DNA from: Methanosarcinaceae archaeon | GTDB taxonomy: Archaea > Halobacteriota > Methanosarcinia > Methanosarcinales > Methanosarcinaceae | Direction: 5' to 3' | NCBI GenBank assembly: GCA_017613335.1 | Contig: JAGAEB010000086.1 | Span: 1 to 7,041 of the forward strand | DNA: 7,041 nucleotides | Part shown: positions 4,939-7,041 of the stretch, one piece after another | Layout: the number at the start of each line of letters is the position of its first letter | How positions within the stretch are numbered: the stretch's first letter is position 1 | Notes under the pieces: generated by a model | The model's input: only the letters and a program-made list of their open reading frames with translations | Told to the model about the DNA's origin: nothing | Databases searched by the model: none | Position numbers and translations under genes: made by a program

Positions 4939-6852
4939 TCAGAAATCAAAGAGACTTCTCTGTTTTCCGGGCTTTGTTTCTTCGGGTTTTGTTTCTTCGG
5001 GTTTTGTGTCTTCGGGTTTTGTGTCTTCGGGTTTTGTGTCTTCGGGTTTTGTGTCTTCAGGCTTTGTGTCTTCAGGCTTTGTGTTTTCAGGCTTTGTGTC
5101 TTCCTGCCTGTTTTCAGGCTTTGTGTCTTCCTGCCTGTTTTCAGGACTTGTTCCGCCGGATGATTTTCCTGTATCAGCCGCCGTATTTCCGGCGCCCTTT
5201 CTGCTGTCTGTTTTCAGGTCAGCCGTTTTGTCTTCTGCGTTTCCGGAGATGTTTCCGGTTTCGTCTGTCTTTTCTGCCGTCATCTCTTCAAAGGTCTTCT
5301 GTTTTTTGTTTTCCTTTGATCTCTTTTCGGATTCGTCCTTTGAAGCATTCTTTTTCGGGACACCGTCTCTGAAGACGGTGACATCGTCGTCGGGCGCCCG
5401 GAGAGCTTTGGCGCGGTCGTAAAGGGCGCGTACTTTTTTGGTGGCTGATCCGGCACTGATGAGATACATCATTTCGTCGATGTCGAACCCGTATGATGCT
5501 GTCAGGCTGACGCATATTTCTTCGTTTTTCATGAGTTTCATGAAGACGGGGATCGTCCGGATCCGGGCTTCTTTCATGGAACATCTGCAGCGTGAGGCGA
5601 TCTTCACGGCGATCGTATCGCGCATGGCGCGCATGGATCTGTTCTGACCGCTGCGCCGCCATCTCATCGGGGATTCGTATTTGATGAAGCCCGGGTATTC
5701 TTTTGTCCGGACGGCCATCGGGCCGACGGTCATCAGAAAACCGGCATAGCGCCAGAGATGATAATTCTGACGGCGGCGCACGCGGCCGAGATAACGGTCG
5801 GCGCGGACCAGAACGTCGTAGCCGTTTTTGATGTCAGGATTGACGATCCCGGCAGATCCGGTGCTTCCGGCAGGACTCTGTGCGGTTTTTTCGCTGTCGC
5901 TGAACTGCGTCGGCAGATTTTCATCGATCCAGAGAATGATTTCCTCCGGTGTCTCATCGAGACTGCGGATCGCGTCCAGCGCGGTTTTTCTGTCGGATCC
6001 TTTGAAGACTTTGACAAGGGCTTTGAAAATCGTTTCTTTGACGTCTCTTTCAGACGTCAGAATGTCGTTTTCGCCGATCTCCGTTCTGCCGGCGGCGGCT
6101 GCCTGGAGATCTTTGACGGCGCTCCGGAGATCGCCGCCGGCGTTCCGGGCGATCTTTTCAGCGGCAGCGTCGGAACAGACGATTCCTTCGGCTTCGCAGA
6201 TCTTTCTGATCGCCGGGACGATCGACCGTGTCTGAACGGCGCTGAACGGGATCTCTTCCGCCAGGCCGCGGACAGCCTGCGTGATACCGTAGACATCATT
6301 GGCGATCAGAATGACCGGGTGTTCCGTTTTTTTGATGACGTCGGCGATGGCTTTGCTGCCGCCGCGGTCGTATGTGCCGTGAAGATTGTCCGCTTCGTCC
6401 AGAATGATCAGCCGGCGGTTGTTTTTTGAAAAAATGCCGTCTTCCGAAAAAAGAGCCGTCATCCGGGAGGCGGCACCGGCGACTTTTTCGATCGCGTCCG
6501 CTGTTCTCTGGTCGCTCGCATTGAGTTCGATCGGCTCCCATCCCCTTTCGGCGGCCAGTGCCAGGACGGCCGACGTTTTTCCGACGCCCGCCGGTCCGTA
6601 GATGATCAGCGCCCTTTTTGCCGGCGCGCCGTCTGCCCAGGCATCCGCCCAAAGCGTCATTTCATGGATCGCCTTTTTGTTCCCGACGATCTCCTTCAGG
6701 TTCTTCGGCCGGTATTTCTCAGTCCACTCAGAATGATCGCAGCATCCTGCGCCGCATACAGCGCCTGCCGTCCGCACGGCGGATGAATCGTCTGAAGCCG
6801 TGTCCGCAGAAGTTCCCCCGGGAGACGACGGCCCGGTCGCATTGTCTCTCAT
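4939..6852 (-). CDS. rfcL: Replication factor C large subunit (clamp loader) with extended N- and C-termini
   Basis: RFC-L pairs with RFC small subunits to open the PCNA ring and load it on primed DNA using ATP. The product is 637 residues, against roughly 480-500 for many archaeal RFC-L proteins. In order: an N-terminal extension of about 41 residues with a cysteine cluster (C33, C37, C38, then D39-H40); the family start EWTEKYRPKNLKEIVGN (42-58); Walker A GPAGVGKTS (86-94); Walker B LIILDEAD (148-155); sensor 1 at N185; sensor 2 GDLR (240-243); and the RFC-L collar with YDVLVRADRYLGR and YHLWRYAG. From about residue 485 the tail is disordered, rich in Lys, Glu, Asp and Thr, then made of TKPED repeats. 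It ends in KQRSLFDF (630-637), a PIP-box for binding PCNA. ATG 6852 fits a TATA box about 25-32 bases upstream, implying a nearly leaderless mRNA and supporting the long N-terminus. No upstream Shine-Dalgarno is seen. pth2 follows. Confidence 0.95.
   Translation of the reverse strand: MRDNATGPSSPGGTSADTASDDSSAVRTAGAVCGAGCCDHSEWTEKYRPKNLKEIVGNKKAIHEMTLWADAWADGAPAKRALIIYGPAGVGKTSAVLALAAERGWEPIELNASDQRTADAIEKVAGAASRMTALFSEDGIFSKNNRRLIILDEADNLHGTYDRGGSKAIADVIKKTEHPVILIANDVYGITQAVRGLAEEIPFSAVQTRSIVPAIRKICEAEGIVCSDAAAEKIARNAGGDLRSAVKDLQAAAAGRTEIGENDILTSERDVKETIFKALVKVFKGSDRKTALDAIRSLDETPEEIILWIDENLPTQFSDSEKTAQSPAGSTGSAGIVNPDIKNGYDVLVRADRYLGRVRRRQNYHLWRYAGFLMTVGPMAVRTKEYPGFIKYESPMRWRRSGQNRSMRAMRDTIAVKIASRCRCSMKEARIRTIPVFMKLMKNEEICVSLTASYGFDIDEMMYLISAGSATKKVRALYDRAKALRAPDDDVTVFRDGVPKKNASKDESEKRSKENKKQKTFEEMTAEKTDETGNISGNAEDKTADLKTDSRKGAGNTAADTGKSSGGTSPENRQEDTKPENRQEDTKPENTKPEDTKPEDTKPEDTKPEDTKPEDTKPEETKPEETKPGKQRSLFDF
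4969..5142 (-). repeat. 15-bp and 27-bp coding repeats in the rfcL tail
   Basis: Reading the minus strand, two 27-bp units (PENRQEDTK) are followed by eight 15-bp units: one NTKPE, five DTKPE, one ETKPE and a final ETKP before Gly. Unit lengths are multiples of three, so the frame is kept. The codons are nearly the same from unit to unit, the later ones using AAA-CCC and the earlier AAG-CCT, which points to recent step-wise expansion. The array forms a charged, Pro-spaced linker directly before the PIP-box. Confidence 0.92.
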
Positions 6853-6876
6853 AGGGACAACATAAAGGAACGCCTC

Positions 6877-6884
6877 TATTTAAG
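6877..6884 (-). promoter_or_regulatory. TATA box of rfcL
   Basis: On the minus strand CTTAAATA lies 25 to 32 bases before the rfcL ATG (6852), with a T-rich stretch just upstream. An archaeal TATA box centred here predicts transcription start at about 6852-6856, so the mRNA would be leaderless or nearly so. This agrees with the lack of a ribosome-binding site in front of the ATG, unlike pth2, cofD and hflX. Confidence 0.6.
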
Positions 6885-6900
6885 AAAAACCGTCAGGACG

Positions 6901-7041
6901 ATCACGACAGTCAAAAACAATCACGACAGTCAAAAACAATCACGACAGTCAAAAACAATCACGACAGTCAAAAACAATCACGACAGTCAAAAACAATCAC
7001 GACAGTTAAAAACAATCACGACAGTCAAAAACAATCACGAC
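6901..7041. repeat. 19-bp perfect tandem array upstream of rfcL, running off the window
   Basis: Seven full units of 19 bp (ATCACGACAGTCAAAAACA) start at 6901, 6920, 6939, 6958, 6977, 6996 and 7015, and an eighth is cut by the window end after 8 bases. Only one base differs (C to T in the sixth unit). There are no spacers, so it is not a CRISPR array. Each unit carries the small palindrome GACAGTC and an A5 run. Nineteen is not a multiple of three, the minus strand has TGA in every unit, and no start codon is present, so it is not coding. It begins about 17 bases upstream of the rfcL TATA box. Confidence 0.95.

Noticed and set aside
4860..4949. Longer Pth2 starting at 4949
   Set aside because: The extra 30 residues do not resemble Pth2, would overlap the end of rfcL, and cross a hairpin. 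ATG 4859 has a GTGAG site at correct spacing.
4527..5372. 281-codon plus-strand ORF with a Leu-Cys-Phe repeat
   Set aside because: It runs across both pth2 and the rfcL tail; the repeat is only the reverse reading of the TKPED-coding repeat.
5758..6429. Long plus-strand ORFs opposite rfcL, such as the 223-codon one
   Set aside because: They lie over the conserved AAA+ region of rfcL, have no ribosome-binding site and look like shadows of its codon use.
6901..7041. CRISPR array or plasmid-type iteron origin
   Set aside because: The units abut with no spacers, so it is not CRISPR. The 19-bp size resembles iterons, but the adjacent gene is a clamp-loader subunit rather than an initiator (no Orc1/Cdc6 or Rep gene is seen), and no A/T-rich unwinding element stands out.
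1..7041. Defence system, toxin-antitoxin pair, mobile element or new biosynthetic cluster
   Set aside because: All larger genes except the hypothetical protein and the two membrane proteins belong to known housekeeping families. No nuclease, transposase, integrase or toxin-like motif was seen on either strand.

Overview
This window looks like chromosomal DNA of a methanogenic euryarchaeon, tentatively of the Methanomicrobiales. The evidence is an archaeal clamp-loader large subunit (RFC-L), a Pth2-type peptidyl-tRNA hydrolase, the coenzyme F420 enzyme CofD, archaeal TATA-type promoters, and GTGA(T) ribosome-binding sites a few bases before start codons. Base composition is roughly balanced. 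No rRNA, tRNA, CRISPR array, insertion sequence or phage gene was seen. Most genes are housekeeping genes; what is unusual is the amount of short-period tandem repeat placed in and between them.

Layout, plus strand: an A/C low-complexity tract (1-36); a conserved archaeal hypothetical protein, possibly DUF2209 (37-459); a possible 36-residue single-helix membrane protein joined by ATGA overlap (456-566); the ribosome-associated GTPase HflX (559-2007), with an odd hydrophobic tail made by a 12-bp repeat; cofD (2012-2968), 4 nt behind hflX; a six-helix HdeD/DUF308-type membrane protein (3032-3589); a CGGAA-rich repeat array and a strong hairpin terminator (3637-3754); and a four-helix membrane protein (3865-4275) whose first 35 residues line up without gaps with the HdeD-like protein.

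A convergent junction (4276-4511) follows. It holds a second 22-bp CGGAAA repeat array and a small hairpin. Minus-strand genes, read right to left: rfcL (6852-4939), with an extended N-terminus, a long disordered tail of TKPED repeats and a terminal PIP-box, then pth2 (4859-4512), 79 nt downstream. Upstream of the rfcL promoter a 19-bp perfect tandem array (6901-7041) runs off the end of the window.

How the genes fit together: hflX-cofD looks like a tightly packed transcription unit, although ribosome rescue and F420 synthesis have no obvious pathway link. rfcL and pth2 could share a transcript. The main theme is a locus in which at least five separate tandem arrays (periods 12, about 22, about 22, 15 and 19 bp) have formed. 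Two lie inside the 3' ends of conserved genes and have changed the protein C-termini. The others lie in intergenic positions where they could act in termination or regulation. I did not find a clear new multi-gene system. The best candidates for something undescribed are the duplicated 'membrane gene + CGGAAA array + hairpin' module and the repeat-built protein tails.
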